From: Pseudomonas viridiflava
GTDB taxonomy: Bacteria > Pseudomonadota > Gammaproteobacteria > Pseudomonadales > Pseudomonadaceae
Length of the DNA: 64,000 nucleotides
Assembly (NCBI RefSeq): GCF_900601905.1
Contig: NZ_UWFA01000416.1
Coordinates: forward strand, 496,001 to 560,000
Direction of reading: 5' to 3'
In this document: positions 25,071 through 33,406 of the stretch, in pieces
Layout: every line of letters starts with the position of its first letter
How positions within the stretch are numbered: the first letter of the stretch is position 1
Position numbers and translations under genes: made by a program
Notes under the pieces: generated by a model
The model's input: only the letters and a program-made list of their open reading frames with translations
Databases searched by the model: none
What the model was told of the DNA's origin: nothing

Positions 25071-25805
25071 TCAAATCGATCTTTGATTAACCCGGTTCGA
25101 GAGTGCCTCGGCGCTTTCCTTACGCTCGGAGTAGCGATCTACCAGATACGTTTCCCGGCCCCGTACCATCAGCGTGAACTTAATCAGTTCTTCCATCACG
25201 TCCACCACACGATCGTAGTAGGCAGATGGCTTCATACGCCCTGCGTCGTCGAACTCCAGAAAGGCCTTGGGTACTGACGACTGATTTGGGATGGTGATCA
25301 TCCGCATCCAGCGCCCGAGAATTCGCAGCTGATTTACCGTGTTGAACGACTGTGATCCGCCGCAGACCTGCATGACGGCCAGCGTCTTGCCCTGGCTGGG
25401 CCGGACAGCGCCCATCGTGAGCGGAATCCAGTCGATTTGGGCTTTGAACACAGCAGACATCGCGCCGTGACGCTCTGGCGAACACCACACCTGTCCCTCT
25501 GACCACAGAACCAGATCCCGCAATTCTTTAACCTTTGGATGGTCTTGCGGAGCGTCATCGGGCAGAGGCAGACCCGAGGGATCAAAGATGACGGTCTCGG
25601 CTCCCATCAGGGTCAGGATGCGCGCGGCCTCCTGGGTCAGCAGCCTGCTGAAAGAGCGCTCACGGGTTGAGCCATACATCAACAAGATGCGTGGCTTGTG
25701 CGTCGGTTGTTCGCTGCCTTGCAGGCGATCCAGTGTGGCGACGTCGATTAGGGACTGATCCAGATGAGGTAGATCCAGACTGCTTTCCAAGGAAAATTCG
25801 TCCAT
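25071..25805 (-). CDS. arsH: ArsH, NADPH-dependent FMN organoarsenical oxidase
   Basis: A 244-residue flavodoxin-like NADPH:FMN oxidoreductase. Characteristic ArsH features are the FMN-binding loop YGSTRERSFSRLL near residue 44, PERHGAMSAVFKAQIDWIPL, and VCGGSQSFNTVNQLRILGRWMRM. ArsH oxidises trivalent methyl and aromatic arsenicals to the less toxic pentavalent forms. Its start overlaps the arsC stop by one base (TAATG), implying translational coupling. Confidence 0.96.
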   Translation of the reverse strand: MDEFSLESSLDLPHLDQSLIDVATLDRLQGSEQPTHKPRILLMYGSTRERSFSRLLTQEAARILTLMGAETVIFDPSGLPLPDDAPQDHPKVKELRDLVLWSEGQVWCSPERHGAMSAVFKAQIDWIPLTMGAVRPSQGKTLAVMQVCGGSQSFNTVNQLRILGRWMRMITIPNQSSVPKAFLEFDDAGRMKPSAYYDRVVDVMEELIKFTLMVRGRETYLVDRYSERKESAEALSNRVNQRSI

Positions 25806-26275
25806 TAAAGTTCACCTATTCGATCCAGCTCGCGCTTGAGTTCCTGTGGTGTAAGCGTCGAATGATTCAGACTGAAGAATGCTGCGAAACGTTCTTTGAT
25901 CTGGACGACTGTCGCGTCAAATGCTGCCTGTACATCGTTGTCTGATCCTTGCACGTCAGAAGGATCGGCAAGGCCCCAGTGGCTTTTGATAGCGGGCCCA
26001 AAATAGACCGGGCATGGTTCGCCTCCAGCCTTGTCACACACGGTGATCACAACATCTGGCGGCGAATCAGAGAACACTTCTGAACCTTTGCTGTAAAGGT
26101 CTGAGGTATCGATGCCCAGCGCTTGCAGCGTGCTGACGGCGCGGGGGTTCAGCTGGCCACCAGGGAAGCTGCCTGAACTGACGGCAGTAAAACTGCTCGG
26201 GGCCAAGTGGTTGAACAACCCCTCCGAGAGAACGCTACGACAGCTGTTGGCCGTGCACATAAATAGCACTTTCAT
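25805..26275 (-). CDS. arsC: ArsC, arsenate reductase (low-molecular-weight phosphatase type)
   Basis: A 156-residue arsenate reductase of the LMW protein-tyrosine-phosphatase fold. The P-loop CTANSCRS at residues 7-14 supplies the catalytic Cys7 and Arg13; the later HWGLADPSD carries the general-acid Asp. A further Cys in VITVCDKAGGEPCPV provides resolving-Cys candidates for a thioredoxin-type or glutaredoxin-type cascade. It reduces arsenate to arsenite, the substrate for ArsB. The gap to arsB is 9 bases. Confidence 0.95.
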   Translation of the reverse strand: MKVLFMCTANSCRSVLSEGLFNHLAPSSFTAVSSGSFPGGQLNPRAVSTLQALGIDTSDLYSKGSEVFSDSPPDVVITVCDKAGGEPCPVYFGPAIKSHWGLADPSDVQGSDNDVQAAFDATVVQIKERFAAFFSLNHSTLTPQELKRELDRIGEL

Positions 26276-26284
26276 GGGTGTCTC

Positions 26285-27574
26285 CTAGACGGGGATGCTC
26301 AGCCGCAACACCAGTGCCGCCAGCGTTACCAGCAAAATAGGGAGGGTGAGGATGCTGCCGACTTTGAAGTAGTAGCCCCAGGTGATGCGGATATTTTTCT
26401 GCGCCAGAACATGCAGCCACAGCAGCGTGGCCAGGCTTCCGATTGGCGTGATCTTTGGGCCGAGATCGCAACCGATGACGTTTGCGTAGATCATGGCCAC
26501 ACGCACCAGTCCCGTAGCGTCGCTGCCCTGGATAGACAAAGCGCCGATGAGCACACTCGGCATGTTATTCATGATCGAGGAAAGCAGCGCAGCGGTGATG
26601 CCCGTGCCCAAGGTGGCGGCCCACAGTCCATGCTCGGCGAAGGTGTTCAGCAACGCGGAGAGGGAGTCAGTCAGCCCGGCATTGCGCAGGCCATAGACCA
26701 CCAGGTACATACCCAGCGAAAACACGACAATTTGCCAGGGCGCGTGCTTGATGACCTTTCTCGTGGAGATGATGTGCCCTTGACCTGCGATGACCAGAAG
26801 GATCACCGCACATGCAGCAGCAACGGCGCTGATGGGGATACCTAACGGTTCCAGTGCGAACAGACCCAGCAGCAACAGGCCAAGTACCCACCAGCCCGCA
26901 ATGAAGGTCGCCCGGTCACGAATCACCGACTCTGGGGCCTCAAGCTGATCCGCGTCGTACTGGGCGGGAATGTCCTTGCGATAAAACATCCAGAGCATGA
27001 ACAGCGTCGCGGCAACTGCCACTAGATTCACCGGCCACATGACTGAAGCGTACTCTCCGAAACCCACCCCGAAGAAGTCAGCCGAAACAATGTTGACCAG
27101 ATTGGACACGACCATGGGCAGACTGGCGGTATCGGCGATGAAGCCTGCGGCCATCACGAATGCCAGAGTGGATGCCGGACTGAAACGAAGCGCCGTCAGC
27201 ATCGCGATGACGATTGGGGTGAGGATCAATGCTGCACCATCGTTTGCGAACAGCGCCGAGACAGCTGCACCGAGCAGGATCATGAGTGCAAAAAGCCGTC
27301 CGCCTTTCCCACCACCCCAGCGGGCCACATGAAGCGCTGCCCATTTGAAGAATCCCGCTTCATCAAGCAGCAAACTGATAATGATCACTGCAATGAAGGT
27401 AGCGGTCGCGTTCCAGACGATGTGCCATACAACCGGCACATCCCCCAGGCTTACCGCGCCCGTCAGCAGTGCCAGGACAGCGCCTGCTGCTGCGCTCCAG
27501 CCGACACCTACGCCCTTTGGTTGCCAGATAACGAGAACGAGCGTAACTACGAAAATCGACGCAGCGATGAGCAT
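26285..27574 (-). CDS. arsB: ArsB, arsenite efflux antiporter
   Basis: A 429-residue inner-membrane arsenite/antimonite:proton antiporter, exactly the length of Escherichia coli ArsB. About 12 membrane segments are evident. The N-terminus MLIAASIFVVTLVLVIWQPK is the standard ArsB start, so I take the ATG at 27574 and not the one six bases upstream. Ion-transport family motifs include NDGAALILTPIVIAML and SIMNNMPSVLIGALSI. It is second in the operon, 22 bases after arsR. Confidence 0.97.
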   Translation of the reverse strand: MLIAASIFVVTLVLVIWQPKGVGVGWSAAAGAVLALLTGAVSLGDVPVVWHIVWNATATFIAVIIISLLLDEAGFFKWAALHVARWGGGKGGRLFALMILLGAAVSALFANDGAALILTPIVIAMLTALRFSPASTLAFVMAAGFIADTASLPMVVSNLVNIVSADFFGVGFGEYASVMWPVNLVAVAATLFMLWMFYRKDIPAQYDADQLEAPESVIRDRATFIAGWWVLGLLLLGLFALEPLGIPISAVAAACAVILLVIAGQGHIISTRKVIKHAPWQIVVFSLGMYLVVYGLRNAGLTDSLSALLNTFAEHGLWAATLGTGITAALLSSIMNNMPSVLIGALSIQGSDATGLVRVAMIYANVIGCDLGPKITPIGSLATLLWLHVLAQKNIRITWGYYFKVGSILTLPILLVTLAALVLRLSIPV

Positions 27575-27596
27575 GGGCATATTCCAGGTCAGCAGG

Positions 27597-27953
27597 TCAG
27601 CAGCAGGAAGATTGGCGCACTGGCCGGTCTTCCATGGAAGCCAGCCGTCCCTGATGGTCGTTAACCCAAGACTGGTGCGCCTGCGCAGTGACGTTCAGAA
27701 CATCCAGCGCCCATTGTTCAAGCTCGGGATGCAGGCGGTAGTAAACCCACTGACCCTGCCTGCGATCCGCGAGTAACCCGCAGGCACGCAACTGGGCCAG
27801 GTGCCTGGAAACCTTCGACTGGTTGTCCTCCAGTGCCCAGATCAGCTCGCACACGCACAGCTCACCTTCAGCCGAAAGCATGAGCATGAGCATGATCCGA
27901 GCGCGGGTTTCGTCCCCCAGGCACTTGAAGAAGGTGTGTGGCGCAAGACTCAT
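27597..27953 (-). CDS. arsR: ArsR, arsenic-responsive repressor
   Basis: A 118-residue ArsR/SmtB-family winged-helix repressor. The metalloid-binding motif ELCVCELIWALE (Cys-x-Cys in helix 3) is intact, and the recognition region is NQSKVSRHLAQLRACGLL. Two Cys end the protein (QSSCC). Binding of arsenite releases it from the ars promoter. It is first in the leftward operon arsR-arsB-arsC-arsH-arsN1-like. I use ATG at 27953; a TTG two codons earlier is possible. An AT-rich upstream stretch with a small ATGCGCAT palindrome at 27987-27994 could be its operator. From there to 28505 I see no supported gene. Confidence 0.95.
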   Translation of the reverse strand: MSLAPHTFFKCLGDETRARIMLMLMLSAEGELCVCELIWALEDNQSKVSRHLAQLRACGLLADRRQGQWVYYRLHPELEQWALDVLNVTAQAHQSWVNDHQGRLASMEDRPVRQSSCC

Positions 27954-28505
27954 GAGCAACTGATCTTTATATGTGGATAAACGAATATGCGCATGTAATC
28001 ACATTTGGCCCTCTTGCACAATTGCGTGGCGATGGGGAGCTAACGATCGGAAATCAATGCTCGCGGGCAAACAATGGAGCGGTGGCAACATGGGAGTAGC
28101 AGTCGATGCCCATCTAACGATCAGAGACTTAGCCGATGCCCGCTATCGAGAATGCATCCAGTTTTCCGCTGGAGCATCGGGCCGCTCCAGGACAACCACA
28201 GCAAAGGGCCCAACAGCGTTAGCGAAGTGCCTTGGGCCCGTAAAGCAGCCTCGGTGGCACCGGTGAACACGCGTTCGGCATGATTGGCGAGGTACCCAGG
28301 CGCGACAACGGCTTCCGGGTGGATATCTTTTTCATTTTTCGTGGCCGAGATTTTGTCGGAGTTTGCCGGCCACCACTAGCCTGATGCGCAGGGATCGTCT
28401 GCCCGAGCGCTTGCCTCACCAGCGCGAACATAAAAAGCGCTTGTTCAAATGGCCCTCCTGCCTTCCAATGCCCATGACCGAGACTGACGCCACGGACCTC
28501 TGCGC

Positions 28506-28829
28506 ATGAATCCCACAACCCCCGACGGACGCTACTTCGTTGTCAAAGGACAATTGTGGCGCTGCTCCAATCCGGCACTGGATGAGGATGAACGACAGCA
28601 ATTGGTCAAAGTTCTGATGGCCGCGCGAAGGGCCGTAAAGGAAGCGAAAGCCGCAGGCAATCCGGATCAGATGAAGGCTGCCAGATCAGCGGTTCAGACG
28701 GCCAAGGTGAGCCTCGGGGAGCGCGGGCCGGTGTGGTGGGAAGACGGTGCGCCAGAGTTCAACAGGCACAAGGTCACTAACACCCCCTATGCGCCATGGT
28801 ACCGGGCACTGCAGATCGCGGATTGTTGA
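28506..28829 (+). CDS. Conserved-looking hypothetical protein (107 residues)
   Basis: A 107-residue soluble protein beginning MNPTTPDGRYFVVKGQLWR. It has a charged helical middle rich in Ala, Lys and Arg (about residues 27-70) and a C-terminal aromatic motif GPVWWEDGAPEFNRH followed by NTPYAPWY. This layout matches a widespread bacterial hypothetical family I remember by its WWxDGAPDxNRH motif, but I know no assigned function. The reading frame is well biased in codon use. It is 83 bases upstream of tspO. Confidence 0.85.
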   Translation: MNPTTPDGRYFVVKGQLWRCSNPALDEDERQQLVKVLMAARRAVKEAKAAGNPDQMKAARSAVQTAKVSLGERGPVWWEDGAPEFNRHKVTNTPYAPWYRALQIADC

Positions 28830-28912
28830 AGCGGTACGGACTTTTCCCTCGCACAGGCATCCAATCCCGTAATCGCCATCTGCTCTGGGCCCCATTGACC
28901 TCAGGAAAACCT

Positions 28913-29353
28913 ATGACCTTTTATATTTTTCTGCTCGCCTGCGGCGCTGCTGCCGCAACAGGCATCATCTTCAAACCAGGCGCCTGGTACGACGCGCTGC
29001 AAAAGCCGGCATTCACCCCACCCAACTGGGCCTTCCCCGTAGCCTGGACGACCATTTACCTGCTGCTCGCGTGGGCTGGCTACCGCTTGACCCTGCTGCC
29101 TGGCAGCGAGACCGTACTGGCGCTGTGGGCGGCCCAGATTGCGCTCAACACCCTGTGGACCCCGGTGTTTTTTGGCGCCCACCGGATCTTCACAGCCATG
29201 GTGATTCTGGCGCTGCTCTGGATTGTGGTAGCCACGATGATCGTGATGGCGTTGAGGCTGGACATCGTGACGGGGCTCATTCTATTCCCCTACCTGCTGT
29301 GGCTCTGCGTGGCGGCGGCGCTGAACCTGTCGATCCTGCGCCACAATAAATGA
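28913..29353 (+). CDS. tspO: TspO/MBR-family membrane protein
   Basis: A 146-residue TspO (tryptophan-rich sensory protein/translocator protein) with five membrane segments. Signature residues are WYDALQKPAFTPPNWAFPVAWTTIYLLLAWAGYRL near the N-terminal half (the PPNW and W-T-x-Y-L motifs) and NTLWTPVFFGAHR. It binds porphyrins and modulates tetrapyrrole or stress responses. AGGAAAA precedes the ATG. Family ligand and role in Pseudomonas remain uncertain. Confidence 0.94.
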   Translation: MTFYIFLLACGAAAATGIIFKPGAWYDALQKPAFTPPNWAFPVAWTTIYLLLAWAGYRLTLLPGSETVLALWAAQIALNTLWTPVFFGAHRIFTAMVILALLWIVVATMIVMALRLDIVTGLILFPYLLWLCVAAALNLSILRHNK

Positions 29354-29559
29354 CGCAGGAAATGGCAATGTGGCGTAGCGCTACGTCGGGCGCCGCGCCA
29401 TGCCCGTAGCGGGCACTGTCGAAACACGATTGCCCCGCACAGATGGCCCAGTCAAACAGCCACTTTTTGGCCCTTTGGCCTGGTACGTGGCGGCGATAAG
29501 GTTGGTTCACCGAATGCACAGCTGCAGCGGTCCAACTCATTTGCCAAGGAACACACCTC

Positions 29560-30039
29560 ATGTCTCAACGTCTCGACTACTACAAGCTGGCCCCCGATGT
29601 AGCAGGCAAGTACATGGAGCTGACTCAGCTTCTGCACAAAAAGCCGTTTCTGGAAGAAGTGGGCCATCTCGTGACACTGCGGGCCTCGCAGATCAATGGC
29701 TGCGCGTTCTGCGTGGACATGCATGTGAAGGAAGCGAAAATCCACGGCGAACGTGAGTTGCGTTTGCATCACGTCATCGTCTGGCAGGAATCGACGCTGT
29801 TCTCAGCCCGTGAACGCTGCGCCCTGGAGTGGACCGAAGCACTGACTCGCCTCGCGCCGGGCGGTGTCCCGGATGCCATTTACAGCAGAATGCGCGAGCA
29901 CCTGTCCGACGGCGAGCTGGCAGAGTTGTCATTCCTGATCATCTCTATCAACGGCTGGAACCGTCTGAGCATTGCGTTTCAAGCCATACCCGGTTCGGCG
30001 GACAAGCTCTACGGGCTGGATCGGGCCGATCTTCACTAA
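29560..30039 (+). CDS. Carboxymuconolactone decarboxylase/AhpD-like protein
   Basis: A 159-residue CMD-domain protein with the AhpD-like redox motif CAFCVDMHVKEAK (Cys-x2-Cys then His three residues on), which serves as a peroxidase-linked disulfide/thiol centre. Sequence outside this matches the alkylhydroperoxidase-D-like family (YYKLAPDVAGKYMELTQLL at the start; FLIISINGWNRLSIAFQ at the end). AAGGAA lies about 9 bases before the ATG. It is convergent with the MocR gene, with 28 bases between stops. The likely role is peroxide defence. Confidence 0.92.
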   Translation: MSQRLDYYKLAPDVAGKYMELTQLLHKKPFLEEVGHLVTLRASQINGCAFCVDMHVKEAKIHGERELRLHHVIVWQESTLFSARERCALEWTEALTRLAPGGVPDAIYSRMREHLSDGELAELSFLIISINGWNRLSIAFQAIPGSADKLYGLDRADLH

Positions 30040-30067
30040 ACTCCAGCTGCTCGGTCAGCCAAGCCCA

Positions 30068-31510
30068 TCAATCCAGCAATCTGGAGATACGTGTGGCGAT
30101 GTCCGCCGCCATCTGCGCGTCTATGACATTGGTGAAGCCCATTAGCAGGCCCTGCCGCGCGGGTGCCTCCCGGTACCAGCCCGACAACGCCTGCACGGCG
30201 AGGCCCGCCTGCACGGCGCGTTCAGCAATAATCCGGTCCTGCAGGCCATCGGTCAGACTCGCCAGCACATGCATGCCGCCAGCGCGCAATTCAAGCGGCA
30301 TGCGGGTTCCGACCTGCGCAGTGAGGGCGTCGCTGAGCAGCGCTCTGCGGTGGGCGTAGAGGCTGCGCATCTTCTTCAAATGACGGGCGAAATGGCCCTG
30401 CTCGATGAAGGCCGCCGTGCTGCGCTGCAACAGCTGCGGGCAGTGGTTGTGCAGCGCGTCGGCCATCTGGGCAAAGTGTCCGACTTGCTCGTTCGGCACC
30501 ACCAGATACGCCAGACGCAGTCCGGGAATCAGCACCTTGCTGAAGGTGCCGGTATAAAGCACGCGCCCTTGGGTGTCGAGGCTCTTCAACGCCGGTAACG
30601 GCCGTCCGACATAGCGATACTCGCTGTCGTAATCGTCCTCGATAATCCAGCTTTGCTGCTGACTCGCCCACGCCAGCAGTGCCTGGCGGCGCGGTAACGT
30701 CAAGGACACACCCAGAGGGCTCTGGTGCGACGGAGTCACCACCGCGAAACGTGCCTGCGGGGCGCGTTCAATACCCACTTCCACTTGCAGCCCCTGCTGA
30801 TCCACCGGGACAGGGACCAATTCGTAGCCGGTCTCCTCAAGGTATCGGCGGGCGATGAAATAGCCCGGATCTTCGAACCAGCCGCGATCCCCGGGCTGCA
30901 GCACACTGCGCGAGATCAGCTCCAGGCAGGCGCGATAGCCCGCGCAAATGAATACCTGATCAGGCCCGCAGGCGATGCCACGGGAAACCCCAAGATAACG
31001 GGCCACCGCCGTGCGCAGTTGTTCATCACCCTGAGGGTGGGGATACACCATCGCGTCCAGGCCGCTTTGCTGGATCGCCCGGCTGGCCAGTCGCGCCCAG
31101 GTCTTGCGCGGAAAAGCATCCAGCGCAGGCAAACCCATCTGCAATGGCAGCGGCGTCTGACCCGTGTGAGCGCTGACAAAGGCGGCTGGCGCCGACACAG
31201 GCGCTGCTGCCGTGACGGGCTGCACCGACAATTGCGGGCAGACAATCGTCCCCGCAGGGCCGCGGGCCTGCAGATAACCTTCGCCAATCAGCAATTGATA
31301 GGCCATGTCCACCGTGCCGCGTGCCAGATTCAGCTCCGAGGCCAGCGCCCGCACAGAGGGGACGCGATCTCCGGGCTTCAATTGACCTGTCGCAATGGCG
31401 TCGCGGTAGCGCTCGTAAAGCTGCCGGTAAATCGGGGCTGCGCCCTCCTGAGTCGCCTGCATCCTGATCTTCTGTTCTCCTGACCCTTTGATCTCCTGAA
31501 TACCGCTCAT
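30068..31510 (-). CDS. MocR-type regulator (GntR winged helix fused to PLP aminotransferase fold)
   Basis: A 480-residue MocR/PdxR-family protein. The N-terminal GntR winged helix covers about residues 25-95 (GDRVPSVRALASELNLARGTV), a linker follows, and the C-terminal part is an aminotransferase class I-like fold. The PLP-lysine region is visible as YTGTFSKVLIPGLRLAYLV, and DDYDSEYRY supplies the pyridine-ring Asp. Such proteins bind PLP or its derivatives to sense amino compounds. It is divergent from the acetyltransferase/azoreductase pair and probably regulates them. The start is uncertain; ATG at 31462 is also possible. Confidence 0.93.
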   Translation of the reverse strand: MSGIQEIKGSGEQKIRMQATQEGAAPIYRQLYERYRDAIATGQLKPGDRVPSVRALASELNLARGTVDMAYQLLIGEGYLQARGPAGTIVCPQLSVQPVTAAAPVSAPAAFVSAHTGQTPLPLQMGLPALDAFPRKTWARLASRAIQQSGLDAMVYPHPQGDEQLRTAVARYLGVSRGIACGPDQVFICAGYRACLELISRSVLQPGDRGWFEDPGYFIARRYLEETGYELVPVPVDQQGLQVEVGIERAPQARFAVVTPSHQSPLGVSLTLPRRQALLAWASQQQSWIIEDDYDSEYRYVGRPLPALKSLDTQGRVLYTGTFSKVLIPGLRLAYLVVPNEQVGHFAQMADALHNHCPQLLQRSTAAFIEQGHFARHLKKMRSLYAHRRALLSDALTAQVGTRMPLELRAGGMHVLASLTDGLQDRIIAERAVQAGLAVQALSGWYREAPARQGLLMGFTNVIDAQMAADIATRISRLLD

Positions 31511-31589
31511 GGCCCACCCGTTAACGTGATTCTTGGCACTATGGCCTGCCCCTGTCACGACCTACTCTAGGTGCTCATTCGCTGAGGCC

Positions 31590-32051
31590 ATGACCGTGAC
31601 GACTATGCCAGACTTTCGCTACCTGATGAACGCAGCCGAACTGGGCAGCGCGTTCGAACTGATGCGTGAACTGCGCCCGCACCTGACTCACCGCGCAGCG
31701 TTCGTTGATCAGTTGATGCGGCAGTCCGAGCAGCATTACCGCCTTCTCGGTGCCTGGCGTGAACATGAATTGGTCGGGCTGGCCGGGTTTCGCAGCCAGG
31801 AAAACCTGCTCTATGGGCAATTTGTCTACGTGGATGATCTGGTGGTCGCGGCGGCGCAGCGCACGCATGGCGTGGGTGCACAGTTACTCGACGCCGTGCG
31901 CAGCCAGGCCAGGGCGCAAGGCTGCGCGCATCTGGTGCTGGACACCGGCCTGCACATGCCGCTGGCGCAGCGGTTCTACTTTCGCCAAGGGCTGCTCGCC
32001 AAGGGCATGCATTTCGTTCAACCCCTGCACAAGGACATAACCCATGCCTGA
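31590..32051 (+). CDS. GNAT-family acetyltransferase
   Basis: A 153-residue GNAT acetyltransferase. The acetyl-CoA-binding region is AAQRTHGVGAQLLDAVRSQA and the last strand-helix has LDTGLHMPLAQRFYFRQG. Substrate unknown. It overlaps the azoreductase start by 8 bases, so the two are translated together, and lies divergent from the MocR regulator. The ATG at 31590 is preceded by GAGG at unusually close spacing; the ATG at 31605 is an alternative. Confidence 0.88.
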   Translation: MTVTTMPDFRYLMNAAELGSAFELMRELRPHLTHRAAFVDQLMRQSEQHYRLLGAWREHELVGLAGFRSQENLLYGQFVYVDDLVVAAAQRTHGVGAQLLDAVRSQARAQGCAHLVLDTGLHMPLAQRFYFRQGLLAKGMHFVQPLHKDITHA

Positions 32052-32664
32052 GATCCTGTTGATCAACGCAAGCCCGCGGCCGGAGACGTCGGTCGGTTAC
32101 CGCCTGGCCAATCAACTGGTCGAGGCATTGAGCGCACAAAAGCCGGGCTGGAGGGTGACCCGAAGGGATCTGCAGCAGAATCCGCTTGCTCCGCTGGACG
32201 GACCCTATGCGACCGCGCTGACTCGTCGCACAGCCGATACCGACCCGGTGTTCGATACTTCACAAGCCCTGATCAGCGAGATCGAGCGCAGTGACCTGCT
32301 GCTGATCGCCACACCGATGCATAACTTCACGGTGCCTGCGTCACTCAAGCTGTGGATCGACCATGTGGTGCGGATTGGCCGAACCTTTGCAGTGACGCCC
32401 GATGGCAAGGTTGGCCTGCTTGCAGATCGCCCGGTTTACGTGATTGTCAGCTCCGGCGGCCTGCACCAGGGTCCGCAGGCAGGTCAGCCGGACTTTCTCT
32501 CGGCGTATTTACGCCATGTGCTGCATACCATCGGTCTGTCTACGGTGCGGTTCATCTACCTGCAAGGTCTGGTGGCTGGCCAGGACCGGATGGATGCGGA
32601 GTGCGAAGCGGCCCGGCGCGAGCTCTCCGCAGACCCGCTATTCCAAGGGCTTGCCCTGGCCTGA
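32044..32664 (+). CDS. FMN-dependent NAD(P)H azoreductase/quinone reductase (AzoR-like)
   Basis: A 206-residue flavodoxin-like oxidoreductase of the AzoR group. FMN-binding segments are INASPRPETSVGYRLANQLV, ATPMHNFTVPASLKLWIDHV (the MYNF-type motif with His here) and SSGGLHQGPQAG. It reduces quinones, azo or nitro compounds with NAD(P)H. It is the second gene of the pair controlled by the divergent MocR regulator (inference) and is followed by a REP pair. Confidence 0.92.
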   Translation: MPEILLINASPRPETSVGYRLANQLVEALSAQKPGWRVTRRDLQQNPLAPLDGPYATALTRRTADTDPVFDTSQALISEIERSDLLLIATPMHNFTVPASLKLWIDHVVRIGRTFAVTPDGKVGLLADRPVYVIVSSGGLHQGPQAGQPDFLSAYLRHVLHTIGLSTVRFIYLQGLVAGQDRMDAECEAARRELSADPLFQGLALA

Positions 32665-32677
32665 GGCTTCTTCCAGA

Positions 32678-32773
32678 TCTGTGGAACCGGGTTCGGCTAG
32701 GAAGTCGGTATTGGCAACGCTAAAGGTGCAGTGAATGTCACTGCTCCTTCCCGGCTGAAGCCGGTTCCACAGA
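32678..32773. repeat. Inverted REP pair (REPIN-like)
   Basis: Two copies of a TCTGTGGAACCGG-CTTCAGCCGGGAAG-type element face each other at 32678-32704 and 32746-32773. They differ at only a few bases. The unit sits between the convergent azoreductase and DUF1348 genes. Sequence family differs from the REP at 12308-12445. Confidence 0.8.
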
Positions 32774-32776
32774 ACG

Positions 32777-33253
32777 TTACAGGCCAAGCGCCGACAGGCC
32801 CGGATGGTCATCTGGACGGCGTCCCAACGGCCAGCGGAACTTGCGTTGCGCCTCGGTAATCGGCAGATCGTTAATGCAGGCGAATCGGTTGAGCATCAGG
32901 CCGTTTTCAGCGAACTCCCAGTTTTCGTTGCCGTACGAGCGAAACCAGTTGCCGGAGTCGTCACGCCATTCATAGGCATAGCGGACGGCGATGCGATTAT
33001 CGGTAAATGCCCAGAGTTCTTTGATCAGCCGGTAGTCCAGCTCCTTGCTCCATTTACGCGCCAGAAACGCCTCGGCCTCGGCTCGACCGTTGACAAACTC
33101 CGCGCGGTTGCGCCACTGGGTGTCCGGGGTGTAAGCCAGAGCGACTTTGCCTGCATCTCGACTGTTCCAGCCGTCCTCGGCCAGCCTGACTTTGAGGATC
33201 GCGCTGTCGCGGGTGAACGGTGGGACCGGTTGTCGAATTTCACTGGAAGACAT
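32777..33253 (-). CDS. DUF1348 family (NTF2-like) protein
   Basis: A 158-residue small NTF2-fold protein of the DUF1348 group. Recognisable stretches are LAEDGWNSRDAGKVALAYT, RNRAEFVNGRAEAEAFLARKW, and the C-terminal FRWPLGRRPDDHPGLSALGL, which is typical of the family. The pocket of such proteins often binds or isomerises small hydrophobic molecules, but no activity is assigned. AAGGAG lies 10 bases before the ATG. It is last in the GST/fusion/DUF1348 run. Confidence 0.93.
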   Translation of the reverse strand: MSSSEIRQPVPPFTRDSAILKVRLAEDGWNSRDAGKVALAYTPDTQWRNRAEFVNGRAEAEAFLARKWSKELDYRLIKELWAFTDNRIAVRYAYEWRDDSGNWFRSYGNENWEFAENGLMLNRFACINDLPITEAQRKFRWPLGRRPDDHPGLSALGL

Positions 33254-33406
33254 ATCAGTTGCTCCTTTAGATGAAGATCAATAAACAAGTGGGTTGGCAG
33301 CACCTGGTGCGCTCAACAGCCCAATACGCGATCGTTCGCGAGTGTGCCACGGCGTTGGCAACGGGCTTGACAGTGCCAGGGATGGTTCAAGGTTCAGGGG
33401 CAGCCA

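Noticed and set aside
28150..28383. An uninterrupted minus-strand stretch of about 75 codons with protein-like composition (for example ERVFTGATEAALRAQGTSLT)
   Set aside because: No start codon with a ribosome site and no family recognised. It could be a gene remnant, but I cannot support it.
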